From: Inquilinus limosus DSM 16000
GTDB taxonomy: Bacteria; Pseudomonadota; Alphaproteobacteria; DSM-16000; Inquilinaceae
Reading direction: 5' to 3'
DNA length: 64,000 nucleotides
Assembly: GCF_000423185.1 (NCBI RefSeq)
Contig: NZ_KE383988.1
Span: 68,817-132,816, forward strand
Made by a program: the position numbers and the translations under genes. The notes below the pieces were generated by a model, which was given only the letters and a program-made list of their open reading frames with translations, was not told the DNA's origin and ran no database searches. How positions within the stretch are numbered: position 1 is the stretch's first letter; each line of letters opens with the position of its first letter. This document shows, in pieces, positions 1 to 7,992 of this stretch.

Positions 1-8
1 TTGACGGG

Positions 9-40
9 GTTGCCCCTGTCACGGGGGCGTGGATCGAAAC
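9..40 (+). CRISPR. Single CRISPR-like direct repeat, probably the last repeat of an array left of the window
   Basis: This 32-base unit starts GTTGCCCC, has a short hairpin (GCCCC pairing with GGGGGC) and ends GTGGATCGAAAC. Length, hairpin and the GGAT-GAAAC ending are those of type I-C CRISPR repeats. Only one copy lies inside the window. The 40-80 stretch to its right is not followed by a second repeat, so this would be the terminal, perhaps degenerate, repeat, with bases 1-8 the end of the last spacer. Seen: one unit. Inferred: the array. A chance GC-rich hairpin remains possible. Confidence 0.5.
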
Positions 41-86
41 TCCGTCATTGGTGGAATTGGAATGTCGATGCCACTCTGGGCGGCCC

Positions 87-193
87 CTGGATCGCCGGGT
101 CAAGCCCGGCGATGACAATAAAAAGGGCCTTACTCCTCTTTCCCACCTCGGAAACCCTTGACCGGACACCTGTGGGTCACGCCCGGGCATGAC
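87..193. repeat. REP-like palindromic intergenic repeat (family A)
   Basis: Two inverted arms, one reading CTGGATCGCCGGGTCAAGCC and one GGGTCACGCCCGGGCATGAC, flank an AT-richer centre. The same design recurs at 58129-58206, where CATTGCCGGG and CCCGGGCATGAC arms flank a short centre. It lies between the CRISPR-like repeat and the yqaA-like gene, and explains the otherwise gene-free first 299 bases. Confidence 0.7.
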
Positions 194-299
194 ATTTTGA
201 GTAAGGGCCGGTCCCGGGGCTACGCCCAATCCCGGCCGTGACACCGGACCGCCCGCCGTCTATGACCATCGCAGGAGCGACCGGGCAGAGGATCAACGC

Positions 300-923
300 G
301 TGGTGCAGGACGGGGGCGTTCAGGCCGGGGTCGAACAGCCGGGCTTTCTGCGGCGGCAATACGACCGGCTGATCCGGGCGGCGCACGGGCCGCGGGCGCA
401 GTGGACGCTGGCCGGCGTGTCCTTCGCCGAAAGCTCCTTCTTCCCGATCCCGCCCGACGTCGTGCTGATCCCGATGATGCTCGCCAATCCGCGGCGGGCC
501 TGGTGGCTGGCGGGGCTGTGCACCGTGGCCTCGGTGCTGGGCGGCCTGGTCGGCTACGCCATCGGCTACTTCCTGTTCGAGACCGTCGGCTCCTGGCTGA
601 TCAACGTCTACGGCCTGCAGGCCGGGTTCCAGGAGTTCCAGCAGAAATACGCCGAATGGGGCAGCTGGATCATCCTGGCCAAGGGGGTGACGCCGATCCC
701 CTACAAGCTGGTGACCATCACCAGCGGCGTGGCCCAGTTCCCGATCGTGCCATTCATCCTGTCCTCGCTGGCCTCGCGCGGCCTGCGGTTCTTCCTGATC
801 GCGGTGCTGATGCGGATCTATGGCGACCAGGTGCGCTACTATCTGGAGAAGTATCTGAACTGGGCTTTCTGGGGATTCCTGGCCCTCGTCGCCGTCGGCT
901 TCGCGGTGATGACGCAGTTCTGA
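300..923 (+). CDS. YqaA family (SNARE-associated/DedA-like) inner membrane protein
   Basis: This 207-residue polytopic membrane protein matches the YqaA (COG1238) branch of the SNARE-associated/DedA-like superfamily. Several hydrophobic helices are visible (about residues 40-60, 70-95, 120-150, 160-205), with the family-typical GVTPIPYK and TSGVAQFP motifs about residues 125-145. The family's biochemical role is uncertain; a membrane transport or lipid-related function is usually assumed. The GTG at 300 is chosen because a GAGGA ribosome site sits about 7 bases upstream; a second GTG directly follows. A frameshifted copy of its 3' end lies at 2484-2620, downstream of the next gene. Confidence 0.85.
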   Translation: MVQDGGVQAGVEQPGFLRRQYDRLIRAAHGPRAQWTLAGVSFAESSFFPIPPDVVLIPMMLANPRRAWWLAGLCTVASVLGGLVGYAIGYFLFETVGSWLINVYGLQAGFQEFQQKYAEWGSWIILAKGVTPIPYKLVTITSGVAQFPIVPFILSSLASRGLRFFLIAVLMRIYGDQVRYYLEKYLNWAFWGFLALVAVGFAVMTQF

Positions 924-997
924 CGAAAGAACGGTCTGGCCCTCCAGCCAAAGACATGTTTTCCTAGTCCGGACGTCCCTGGGGGAGGATTTCCGGA

Positions 998-2476
998 ATG
1001 ATGCCGCGCATCTTACCAGTATCGGCGATCGTCTTCCCATTGCTTGTCGCCGTCTGCCATCCGGCGGCGGGGCAGGAGAAGACGACGGACCAGGCGATCA
1101 CGGAGCTGCTGGGCGACCCCGCGCCGTACCGGCAGGTGTTCGAGGCCCTGCAGAAGGCGGTCCGGGCGCATGCCGCCGCCGATGTCGCGGCGCTGGTCTC
1201 CTACCCGATCGACGTCACCATCGGCGGCCGCAAGGTCGCGATCCGGACGCCGAAGGATTTCGCGGCCCGCTACGACCAGGTCATGACGCCGGCCATCACG
1301 GCGGCGGTGCTGAACGAGACCTACGAGGATCTCGGCGTCAACGATCAGGGCCTCAGGGTCGGCGACGGCGAGGTGTGGATCTCCGGGATCTGCGCCGACA
1401 ATGCCTGCAAGTCGGTCCGGGTCCAGGTGGTCACGATCCAGCCCGGGCCGGAAGGGGCGGCCGCGCCGGCACCCGCACCCGCGCCGACGCCGGCCAAGAC
1501 GGCCGCGGCCCCGTCCGCCGGGCCGCTCAAGCAGTTCAAGGACTGGGTGATCGGCTGCGACAACCTGCGGGGCTGCACCGCGCTGGGGCTGACGGCCGAG
1601 GACGGCGCCGACGTCGCCTATCTGTCGGTGTCCCGGACCGGGGCGGCGGAGGAGGGGCCGCGCGTCGCCGTCACCCTCCTGGCCGATGATCCGGTGTCGG
1701 GCGCGGCCCTGACGCTGGCCGTGGACGGGCAAGGGAGCGCGCCGCTGCCGGTGACCTGGGATGGCGACTATGCCACCGCCGCGCTCCCGGATGCGGCGGC
1801 GGCGCAGCTCCTGGCAGCGCTGCGCTCCGCCAGGACCCTGACGGTCGGCCTGCGGGCGGGATCGAAGACGGTGAAGAGCGCCACGGTCTCTCTCGCGGGC
1901 GCGACGGCGGCACTGCTGTTCATGGACGACCAGCAGAAACGCGTCGGCACGGTCACGGCGCTGGTGCGGAAGGGGGATGCGCCCGCCTCGTCGATCCCGC
2001 CGGTGCCGGACCCGCCAAAGCTCGAGGCCAGGAAGATGGCCGCGCTGTCCGACCCGTTGCCGCCGCTGCCGCAGGGACTCGAGCGGTCGCGCGACGAGAG
2101 CTGCAAGGATGCCGAGGATGTCGTGCTCAGGCTCTCGGATACGGCGGTCCTCTGGGGCCTGTGCGACGATGCCGGCGCCTACAACCAGGATTACCGGTTC
2201 TGGATCACCGGCGCGGGCGCGCCGAAGCCGGTGTCCTTCGCCATTGCCGGGGACCTGGACGGGTCCGACTCAGCCCTGCTGGTCAACCCGTCGCTGTCGG
2301 ATGACGGCATGACGCTCAACGGCTTCTACGAGAGCAGGGGCGTGGGCGATTGCGGCGAGGTCGCCGACTGGGCCTGGGACGGCGAGGCTCTGCGCTTGGC
2401 CCGGCTGGCTAGGATGGACGAGTGCCGCGGCGTGGCGCCGGACGACTGGCCGGTGCTGTTCCGGACGGGGCGGTGA
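998..2476 (+). CDS. DUF1176 domain-containing secreted protein
   Basis: 492 residues starting with a signal peptide (hydrophobic about residues 5-20, likely cleavage after PAAG or nearby), so the product is periplasmic or outer-membrane associated. A first segment (about 30-150) is predicted globular with two close cysteines (NACK). An Ala/Pro linker (about 155-175) joins it to a C-terminal DUF1176 region (about 178-490) containing paired cysteines (GCDNLRGC, CGEVADW, DECRG). DUF1176 has no assigned activity. A GGAGG site precedes ATG 998; ATG 1001 is an alternative start. It separates yqaA from the decayed yqaA copy. Confidence 0.75.
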   Translation: MMPRILPVSAIVFPLLVAVCHPAAGQEKTTDQAITELLGDPAPYRQVFEALQKAVRAHAAADVAALVSYPIDVTIGGRKVAIRTPKDFAARYDQVMTPAITAAVLNETYEDLGVNDQGLRVGDGEVWISGICADNACKSVRVQVVTIQPGPEGAAAPAPAPAPTPAKTAAAPSAGPLKQFKDWVIGCDNLRGCTALGLTAEDGADVAYLSVSRTGAAEEGPRVAVTLLADDPVSGAALTLAVDGQGSAPLPVTWDGDYATAALPDAAAAQLLAALRSARTLTVGLRAGSKTVKSATVSLAGATAALLFMDDQQKRVGTVTALVRKGDAPASSIPPVPDPPKLEARKMAALSDPLPPLPQGLERSRDESCKDAEDVVLRLSDTAVLWGLCDDAGAYNQDYRFWITGAGAPKPVSFAIAGDLDGSDSALLVNPSLSDDGMTLNGFYESRGVGDCGEVADWAWDGEALRLARLARMDECRGVAPDDWPVLFRTGR

Positions 2477-2483
2477 GGCGGGC

Positions 2484-2620
2484 GGCGGCTCGCTCTCCCT
2501 GGCTGCGGTGCCGATGCGGATCCATGGCGGCCAGGCGCGGTGTTGTCTGGAGAAGTCGCTGAACGGGCCTTCCGGGGCTTCCCCATGCTGGCTGCCCTCG
2601 GCTTCGCCGTGATGACGCAG
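2484..2620 (+). pseudogene. Decayed 3' fragment of a second yqaA-like gene
   Basis: Bases 2505-2620 align base for base with 801-917 of the upstream yqaA-like gene. One frame gives a peptide like AVPMRIHGGQARCCLEKSLN, matching AVLMRIYGDQVRYYLEKYLN. After a single-base deletion the next frame gives RAFRGFPMLAALGFAVMTQ, matching WAFWGFLALVAVGFAVMTQ. Weaker similarity continues left to about 2484. There is no start and no intact frame, so it is a remnant of a duplication. It sits directly upstream of the MAPEG gene. Confidence 0.85.
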
Positions 2621-2663
2621 GTCCAGCCGAAGCCGCCCGGCCCGTCGCCAGGGAGGTCGGGCC

Positions 2664-3068
2664 ATGTCCACGCAAGCCATCCTGCTGCCCCTCTTCGTCC
2701 ACGTCGCGCTGATCTTCCTGCTCGCGATCCGGACGCTGCGATCGCGCCATCGCGCCTTGCAGGGGGCCGCCTCCGCCCAGCCGGCGCGCGGCACCGGGAT
2801 CCCGGACCGCCTTCAAAGCCAGCTGCAGCTGTCGCTGCTGTTCTTCGTCCTCGTCATCCTGGCGATGATGACGAGAAAGGCCGATCTGCTGTTCGTCGTG
2901 ATGTCCTGGGTCCTGGTCGTCGTCCTCGTTGTCCATGCGGCGGCCGAGGCCGGATCCGGCGGTCCGCGACTCCGCGCCGGTGCCTTCGCGGCCGCCATCC
3001 TGCTGCTGCTGGCGATGTGGGTGATCTTCGCCCTGCGCATCCTGCTGGCCGGGGTGGAGCCGGTGTGA
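2664..3068 (+). CDS. MAPEG family-like small membrane protein
   Basis: 134 residues with about four hydrophobic helices (5-22, 52-70, 72-93, 105-128). The stretch SQLQLSLLFFVLVILAM resembles the MAPEG fold (membrane-associated proteins in eicosanoid and glutathione metabolism), where a conserved polar residue precedes the second helix. Bacterial MAPEG proteins are often glutathione-dependent or of unknown role, and no substrate can be named here. ATG 2664 has a good GGAGG site about 7 bases upstream. The gene follows the yqaA remnant and is followed by the DUF4262 gene on the same strand. Confidence 0.7.
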   Translation: MSTQAILLPLFVHVALIFLLAIRTLRSRHRALQGAASAQPARGTGIPDRLQSQLQLSLLFFVLVILAMMTRKADLLFVVMSWVLVVVLVVHAAAEAGSGGPRLRAGAFAAAILLLLAMWVIFALRILLAGVEPV

Positions 3069-3120
3069 TTCCCCAGGGCGACCCGTTGACTTGCCGACCC
3101 CCGCGCGACCAGCATCGACC

Positions 3121-3624
3121 ATGACCACGGCCCTGGATGCGCCGGCCGACGCGCTGAATCCGCAGGAGCAGACATTCGTCGCCATCATGCGCGAGCATGG
3201 CTGGCATCACATGGGTGTGCTCGGCGACGCCGAGCATTCGGAGTTCTCCTACTCCACGGGCTTCTGGCTGACGCTCCGGCACCCCGAGATCATCGTCTTC
3301 TCCCTGCCGCAGCAGGTCGCGGGTCGGGTGCTCTGGGACCTCTACCGCGATTTCCAGAAAGGCCGGGTCTTTCCGGTCGGCGTGCGGCTCTCGGAAGTGT
3401 TCGCGAATGTCGACGCCTATCTGATGCCCGTCGGCAGGCAGCACTACGCCGATCATCTCGGCTGGAGCCGCTGGTTCTACGGCAACGACGACTTCCCTTG
3501 CCTGCAACTGGTCTGGCCGGACAAGCGGGGCGCCTTTCCATGGGAGGCGGCTTGGCAGCAATCCTTTCCGCAATTGCATCCGGACCTGACTCCGGCGGGG
3601 TGGATTCACGCCTTGAAATCCTGA
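3121..3624 (+). CDS. DUF4262 domain-containing protein
   Basis: 167 residues. The core (about 20-115) has the DUF4262 pattern: an N-terminal GWHHMGVL, then FSYSTGFW, then HPEIIVFSLP, then a late HLGWSRWFYG. These proteins are soluble and of unknown function. The ATG at 3121 is preferred over an in-frame TTG 30 bases earlier because homology begins after the ATG, though no strong ribosome site is visible. Downstream is a gene-free stretch to 3917 that holds a family B palindrome. Confidence 0.8.
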   Translation: MTTALDAPADALNPQEQTFVAIMREHGWHHMGVLGDAEHSEFSYSTGFWLTLRHPEIIVFSLPQQVAGRVLWDLYRDFQKGRVFPVGVRLSEVFANVDAYLMPVGRQHYADHLGWSRWFYGNDDFPCLQLVWPDKRGAFPWEAAWQQSFPQLHPDLTPAGWIHALKS

Positions 3625-3803
3625 GGACCCCGCGCGAGCGCCGCCCCTCACACCGTCGAGACGATCCAGGCCGGCCGATACCATCCGGCTTCGCTTCGTC
3701 TGGAACGAATAGATGGACATCGAGAAGGCGCCGATGGCGAAAGGCATGGCGACCAGCTTGGCGACGGCCGGGATGGAATGGGTCCGGCGAATGCCTTCTT
3801 CTC

Positions 3804-3887
3804 CGTCATCGCGAGGTGCGAAGCGCCGTGGCGATCCAGAGGCCGGCACCGCTGGATGGCCACGCCCCTTCGGGGCTCGCCATGACG
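3804..3887. repeat. REP-like palindromic repeat (family B)
   Basis: Reads CGTCATCGCGAGG on the left and the near-complement CCTTCGGGGCTCGCCATGAC on the right, with inner arms GGCGATCCAG and CTGGATGGCCAC. An almost identical right half occurs at 63408-63499. Lies between the convergent DUF4262 and ATP-grasp genes and may act as a bidirectional transcript end. Confidence 0.8.
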
Positions 3888-3917
3888 AAGTTGCGTTCCG
3901 GTGGGCGGCGCGTGTCG

Positions 3918-4814
3918 TCAGGCGGAGCGCAGGGCCGCGGCGACCGAGGTCAGGACGGTCTCGGCCGCCCCGCCGGCGGGGATGCCTGAGACCTGGCCGT
4001 CGCCGGTCTCCACCAGCAGCCAGCCGTCATCCAGCCGCCGTGTGTTATCGACCGTGGCGAAACGGCTCGGCAGCGCGCGGGCGATGGCCTTCAGCAACTG
4101 CGGCGGCGGGGCTTCGGCGGTGGTCGAGGCCGTGAAGCGCGGCCAGCAGCCCAGGATCCGGCCATCCAGAGCGAAGCAGCGCCATTCCTCGGCCGCGCCG
4201 TCGGTCGCGACGGCGAGGGGGACATAGCGGCGGAAGACCAAGCCGCCGGTCAGGCTGTCGCCCTGCAGCTCTACGAAACGCCCGATGACGCGGCGCACGG
4301 CCGCACGATCGGCGGCATCCGGGATGAAGCAGGCCTTGGACCAGTAGCCGGCGGCCTGCGACTTGACCCAGTCCTTGACTGTTGCCGCCGCGTTGCCGAA
4401 CGAGGCCAGCGCTCTGGACAGCGCCGCGTCGTCGCCGATGCGTTCCCGGTCAACCCAGGTGGTCTGCGGCATCCAGCGGCCGACGAAGGCGTGAGCCGTT
4501 GGCAGATGGTGGCAGGCCGCATACTCCTCGGGCGTGTTGAGGAGCCGGACCCCGCACTTGGACAAGGCAGTGAACAGCCGCCCATAGGCCTCGGCGGACA
4601 TCATCCAGCCGCGATAGACGGCCAGGCCGGGACCGTCGATCGGGGCGCGTTGCAGGGCCGCTCCGGCGTCGGGCCAGCGTTCGACCGCGTCATGGTCGAC
4701 CAGCAGCCGGCGCAGCCCGAGCCGATCCGCGATCTCCGCCTCCTCGCCGAACGCCGGGTCCGGAGATCGTGGCGACAGGGGATCAGCGCAGAGGAGGACG
4801 TACGATTCCGGCAT
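3918..4814 (-). CDS. ATP-grasp domain protein, R2K-clade type
   Basis: 298 residues. The middle and C-terminal half resemble R2K-clade ATP-grasp proteins (the DUF4343-type group). A lysine-containing segment WVKSQAAGYWSKACF (about 145-160) would contact nucleotide, followed by a GGLVFRRYVPL strand, the segment EWRCFALDGRILG, and a late WLLVETGDGQVSG that carries the acidic metal-binding position. ATP-grasp enzymes ligate a carboxylate to an amine or thiol using ATP; R2K members are linked to peptide or protein modification, but the substrate here is unknown. It lies 13 bases after the DUF6404 gene on the same strand, so the two are probably co-transcribed. Confidence 0.75.
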   Translation of the reverse strand: MPESYVLLCADPLSPRSPDPAFGEEAEIADRLGLRRLLVDHDAVERWPDAGAALQRAPIDGPGLAVYRGWMMSAEAYGRLFTALSKCGVRLLNTPEEYAACHHLPTAHAFVGRWMPQTTWVDRERIGDDAALSRALASFGNAAATVKDWVKSQAAGYWSKACFIPDAADRAAVRRVIGRFVELQGDSLTGGLVFRRYVPLAVATDGAAEEWRCFALDGRILGCWPRFTASTTAEAPPPQLLKAIARALPSRFATVDNTRRLDDGWLLVETGDGQVSGIPAGGAAETVLTSVAAALRSA

Positions 4815-4827
4815 GCAGCGGCGCCGG

Positions 4828-5169
4828 CTAGACCTCTTCCCAGGACGGCAGCCCGTGCTTGCGCGCGGTGCGGCGCAGCAACCAAGCCATCATGACGCCG
4901 AATGCGGTTCCTGCGAGCAGAGATCCGATGATCCGCCCAGGCATCGCCGATCCGCCGGGTGCCCCATCCATCAGCCAAGTAAGGATGCCGTAGCCGACCG
5001 CGAAGGAGAGACCCATGATCGCCGCATTGACCAACGGAGGGGCGAACAGCGGCGGCGGCACGGCGACGCCGAGGCGCCAGAGCAGGCGATGGAGCAGGGG
5101 CGCCCCGCGCCTGATCCCCTTCGTCTCCAGCAATGCGCGAGCCCTGGCCAGCCTGTCCTGGAAGCTCAT
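4828..5169 (-). CDS. DUF6404 family small membrane protein
   Basis: About 113 residues. The N-terminal part (FQDRLARA ... KGIRRGAPLLHRLLWRLG) is typical of DUF6404, followed by two hydrophobic helices (about 48-65 and 78-98) and a short charged tail. Function unknown. I place the start at 5169 because a GGAG site lies 6 bases upstream; in-frame GTG 5181 and ATG 5175 are alternatives. The next gene, the ATP-grasp protein, starts 13 bases downstream, which suggests a two-gene operon. Confidence 0.65.
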   Translation of the reverse strand: MSFQDRLARARALLETKGIRRGAPLLHRLLWRLGVAVPPPLFAPPLVNAAIMGLSFAVGYGILTWLMDGAPGGSAMPGRIIGSLLAGTAFGVMMAWLLRRTARKHGLPSWEEV

Positions 5170-5257
5170 CCGCATCTCCACGGTCCGACCCGCCTGAAGG
5201 GCTTCTGATGGTGTTCCATCGGCCGCCCCTGCGCAATGCCGCCCTGAACCGGAGAGG

Positions 5258-6715
5258 CTACCCCGCCCTCACCAGCAGCCGCCCCGCCCGATCCACCTCC
5301 GTCTCGCCGGCGCGCCAGGACATCCGGCCGTTGACCAGGACGAAGTCGATGCCGCGCGACGGGGTCTTCGGCGACTCGTAGGTGGCGGCGTCGGCGATGT
5401 GGTGCGGGTCGAACACCACCAGGTCGGCGGCGCAGCCCTCGCGCACCAGGCCGCGGTCGGGCAGGTTGAAGCGCATCGCCGACAGGCCGGTCATCTTGTG
5501 CACCGCCGTCTCCAGCGGGAACAGGCCGAGGTCGCGGCTGTAATGGCCCAGCACGCGCGGGAAGGTGCCCCAGAGCCGCGGATGCGGGTGGCTGTCATGC
5601 GGCAGCCCGTCCGAGCCGATCATGGTCAGCGGGAAGGACAGGATGCGGCGGACATCGGCCTCGTCCATCTGGAAGTAGATGGCGCCGGCCGGGTGCAGCC
5701 GAACCGCCGCCTCCTTCTCCGTGCAGCCCCATTCCGCGGCGATCTCGGCCAGGTCGCGGCCCGCCATCTCCGGCTTGGCCTTCGACCAGGCGACCATGAT
5801 CCGGATGTCGCCGGTGACATGGTCCGGGTCCAGCACGGTCGAGCCGGCGGTGTAGGGATAGGCGTCGAGCCCGACCGGCTGGTTTTCGCTCGCCGCCTCG
5901 ATCACCGGCAGGGTCTCGCGGCTGCGGCCCCAATTGTGCGGCCCGGCGCATTTGTGGTGCGAGATCACCACCGGCACCCGGGCGCGGCGGGCGGTGCTGA
6001 AGCTCTCCTCCAGCGAATCCAGCACCTTGTCGTGCTCGTCGCGCATATGGGTGGCGTAGACGCCGCCGCGGTCGGCCAGCAGCTCTGCCAGCGCCACCAC
6101 CTCGTCGGCATCGGCCCCGGCGTTGGGCTTGTAGTAGAGGCCGGTGGAGAAGCCGATGGCGCCTTGGTCCAGGCTGTCGGCCAGGAGGCGCCGCATGGCA
6201 TCGATCTCGCCGGCATTCGCCTTGCGGCCGACATCCGGCATGGTGCCGACGCGCAGCGAAGAATGGCCGATCAGCGCCGCCACGTTGACGCCGGGCGTCA
6301 CCTCGTCCAGCCGGGCACGGTAGTCGGCGAAGCTCGGGAACTCGTAGGCCGACCGGTCGCCCAGCAGGTTCAGCGGCGGCGGCGGGGCGCGGTCCAGCGT
6401 CAGCGGCGACAGGCTGATGCCGCAATTGCCGACCACCACCGTGGTCACGCCCTGGCTGATCTTCGGCAGCATCGCCGGGTCGTCGATCACCGCCCGGTCG
6501 TCATGGGTGTGCACGTCGATGAAGCCGGGCGCGACCACCCGGCCGGCGACGTCGACCGTCTCCAGCGCCTGCGCCGGCGCGATGCCGCCGGGCGGGGCCA
6601 CGGCGGCGATGCGGTCGCCGAGGATGGCGACGTCGGCCTCGCGGCGCGGCGCGCCGGAGCCGTCGATCACGGTGCCGTTGCGGAGCAGCAGGTCGTAGGG
6701 GGCGCGGTCAGGCAT
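5258..6715 (-). CDS. N-acyl-D-amino-acid deacylase (D-aminoacylase)
   Basis: 485 residues, the usual length for D-aminoacylases of the amidohydrolase superfamily, which release D-amino acids from N-acyl-D-amino acids in the cytoplasm. Family metal and catalytic residues are visible: HTH motif H69/H71, metal-bridging Cys98 in GNCGIS, histidines in YATHMRDE and VVISHHKC, and the catalytic Asp in MIGSDGLPHDSH. A C-terminal small beta domain carries the usual LVVFDP and RAGRLLV signatures. It overlaps the upstream RpiR gene by 8 bases, so the two are translationally coupled. Preference among D-Glu, D-Asp or hydrophobic D-amino acids cannot be read from the sequence. Confidence 0.92.
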   Translation of the reverse strand: MPDRAPYDLLLRNGTVIDGSGAPRREADVAILGDRIAAVAPPGGIAPAQALETVDVAGRVVAPGFIDVHTHDDRAVIDDPAMLPKISQGVTTVVVGNCGISLSPLTLDRAPPPPLNLLGDRSAYEFPSFADYRARLDEVTPGVNVAALIGHSSLRVGTMPDVGRKANAGEIDAMRRLLADSLDQGAIGFSTGLYYKPNAGADADEVVALAELLADRGGVYATHMRDEHDKVLDSLEESFSTARRARVPVVISHHKCAGPHNWGRSRETLPVIEAASENQPVGLDAYPYTAGSTVLDPDHVTGDIRIMVAWSKAKPEMAGRDLAEIAAEWGCTEKEAAVRLHPAGAIYFQMDEADVRRILSFPLTMIGSDGLPHDSHPHPRLWGTFPRVLGHYSRDLGLFPLETAVHKMTGLSAMRFNLPDRGLVREGCAADLVVFDPHHIADAATYESPKTPSRGIDFVLVNGRMSWRAGETEVDRAGRLLVRAG

Positions 6716-7655
6716 GGATCTTCTTCCGTCGGGCGGGGCGGGGCGACACGTCGCGGGGCGGCGCTGGCGGCGCCGGCTCGTCGAGGGTGGGGATCTGGCT
6801 GAGAGTGTATTTGACCCGGCGCAGGCTTTCGAGGGCGGCCGGGCCGCGCCGCATGGCCACGCCGGTGGCGATCACGTCGATCACCGCCATATGGGCGAGG
6901 CGAGAGGCGGTGGGCTTGAAGATGTCGGCATCCTCCGGCGGGGCGGCCGCCAGGACGATGTCGGCGGCGTGCGCCAGGGGCGTGTCCGGGCGGGTGAGGG
7001 CGATCACGGTGGCGCCGTATTGCCGGGCGATCTCGGCGCTCTCCACCAGGTCGCGGAAGCGGCCGGAGGCGCAGACCGCCAGCACGCAGTCGCCGGGGCC
7101 GAGCGTCGCGGCCGACATGCGCTGCAGCTGGGTGTCGGCGTGGAAGTCGGTCGGCAGGTCGAGCCGGAAGAAGCGCAGATAGGCGTCGTGGCCGACGGCG
7201 TGCGAGCCGCCGCCGACGCCGTAGATGTCGAGCCGCCGGGCCTTGGCGATCGCCTCGATCGCCTGGCGCAGCGGCTGCGGGTCGATCTGGTCGCGGACGA
7301 CGGTCACCGCTTCGATCACGCTGTCCAGCACCCGGTCCGCCAGCTGGGCGACGTCGTCGGGCGGCGCGCCGGCCCCCATGGCGGCGGACGCGCGCCGCGC
7401 CAGATAGGGGCTGGCGACGGCCAGGTTCTGCGCCAGCTTGACCTTGAAGTCGCGCACGCTGTCGCAGCCCAGCGCCCGGCAGAAGCGGGTCACCGAGGGC
7501 TCGCTGACCTTCGCACGGCGCGCCAGCTCGGCGATGCTGGCGCGGGTGGCGAAGCCGGGATCGGCCAGCACCGCCTCCGCCACCCGCTGCTCGGAGGGCC
7601 GCAGCGACGCCTCCATCCGGCGCAGGCGCGAGACGATGTCGACCACATAGGCCAT
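6708..7655 (-). CDS. MurR/RpiR family transcriptional regulator
   Basis: 315 residues. An N-terminal helix-turn-helix of the RpiR type (about 20-80, with TRASIAELARRAKVSEPSVT) precedes a SIS sugar-phosphate binding domain (about 125-260, with IYGVGGGSHAV and LAVCASGRFRDLVE). RpiR proteins repress or activate catabolic genes in response to phosphosugars or related ligands. It overlaps the D-aminoacylase start by 8 bases and is the only regulator in this catabolic block, so it is the natural candidate to control it. Two TGTAA-N5-TTACA-like sites at 11239 and 11385 are possible targets. Confidence 0.9.
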   Translation of the reverse strand: MAYVVDIVSRLRRMEASLRPSEQRVAEAVLADPGFATRASIAELARRAKVSEPSVTRFCRALGCDSVRDFKVKLAQNLAVASPYLARRASAAMGAGAPPDDVAQLADRVLDSVIEAVTVVRDQIDPQPLRQAIEAIAKARRLDIYGVGGGSHAVGHDAYLRFFRLDLPTDFHADTQLQRMSAATLGPGDCVLAVCASGRFRDLVESAEIARQYGATVIALTRPDTPLAHAADIVLAAAPPEDADIFKPTASRLAHMAVIDVIATGVAMRRGPAALESLRRVKYTLSQIPTLDEPAPPAPPRDVSPRPARRKKIHA

Positions 7656-7992
7656 CAGACGGCCTCGCGGGGGTGGTGGAGCGGACTTACGCGTCGATCC
7701 GAAAGGCCGATCGCGCGCGTGCGAAGGAATTGCCTCTCCCGCTTGCGGGAGAGGTCGGGCTCGCGCAGCGAGACCGGGTGAGGGCCGAGCGCCCGTGCTA
7801 CCGGAAGCGACGCTTCAGGGTGGAGACCATGCGCTTCACGACATATTCCGCAAACTCGGCTAGACCGCTGGCCCTCACCCGGACCTCCTTCGGAGGTCCG
7901 ACCTCTCCCGCAAGCGGGAGAGGCAATTGGATCGCGCCCGGCAGATCTGTGAGTGCCAGGGAAGGAATGGTCGAGGGCAATGCGCGTCCGCA
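7656..7992. other. Gene-free interval dominated by a family D repeat
   Basis: Separates the rpiR-deacylase pair from the PLP enzyme gene. Bases 7728-7928 are a long inverted repeat. The remaining about 70 bases on each side show no recognisable operator or coding frame. The rpiR promoter should lie at about 7656-7727. Confidence 0.6.
7728..7928. repeat. Long palindromic repeat (family D)
   Basis: Outer arms AATTGCCTCTCCCGC and GCGGGAGAGGCAATT are exact complements about 200 bases apart. Each outer arm carries its own CTCTCCCGC-TT-GCGGGAGAG hairpin, and inner arms read GGTGAGGGC and GCCCTCACC. Related elements occur at 12766-12900 and 40606-40743. Confidence 0.85.

Noticed and set aside
1-192. 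A short open frame at the left edge
   Set aside because: It runs through the CRISPR-like repeat and the REP palindrome, and the peptide resembles no family.
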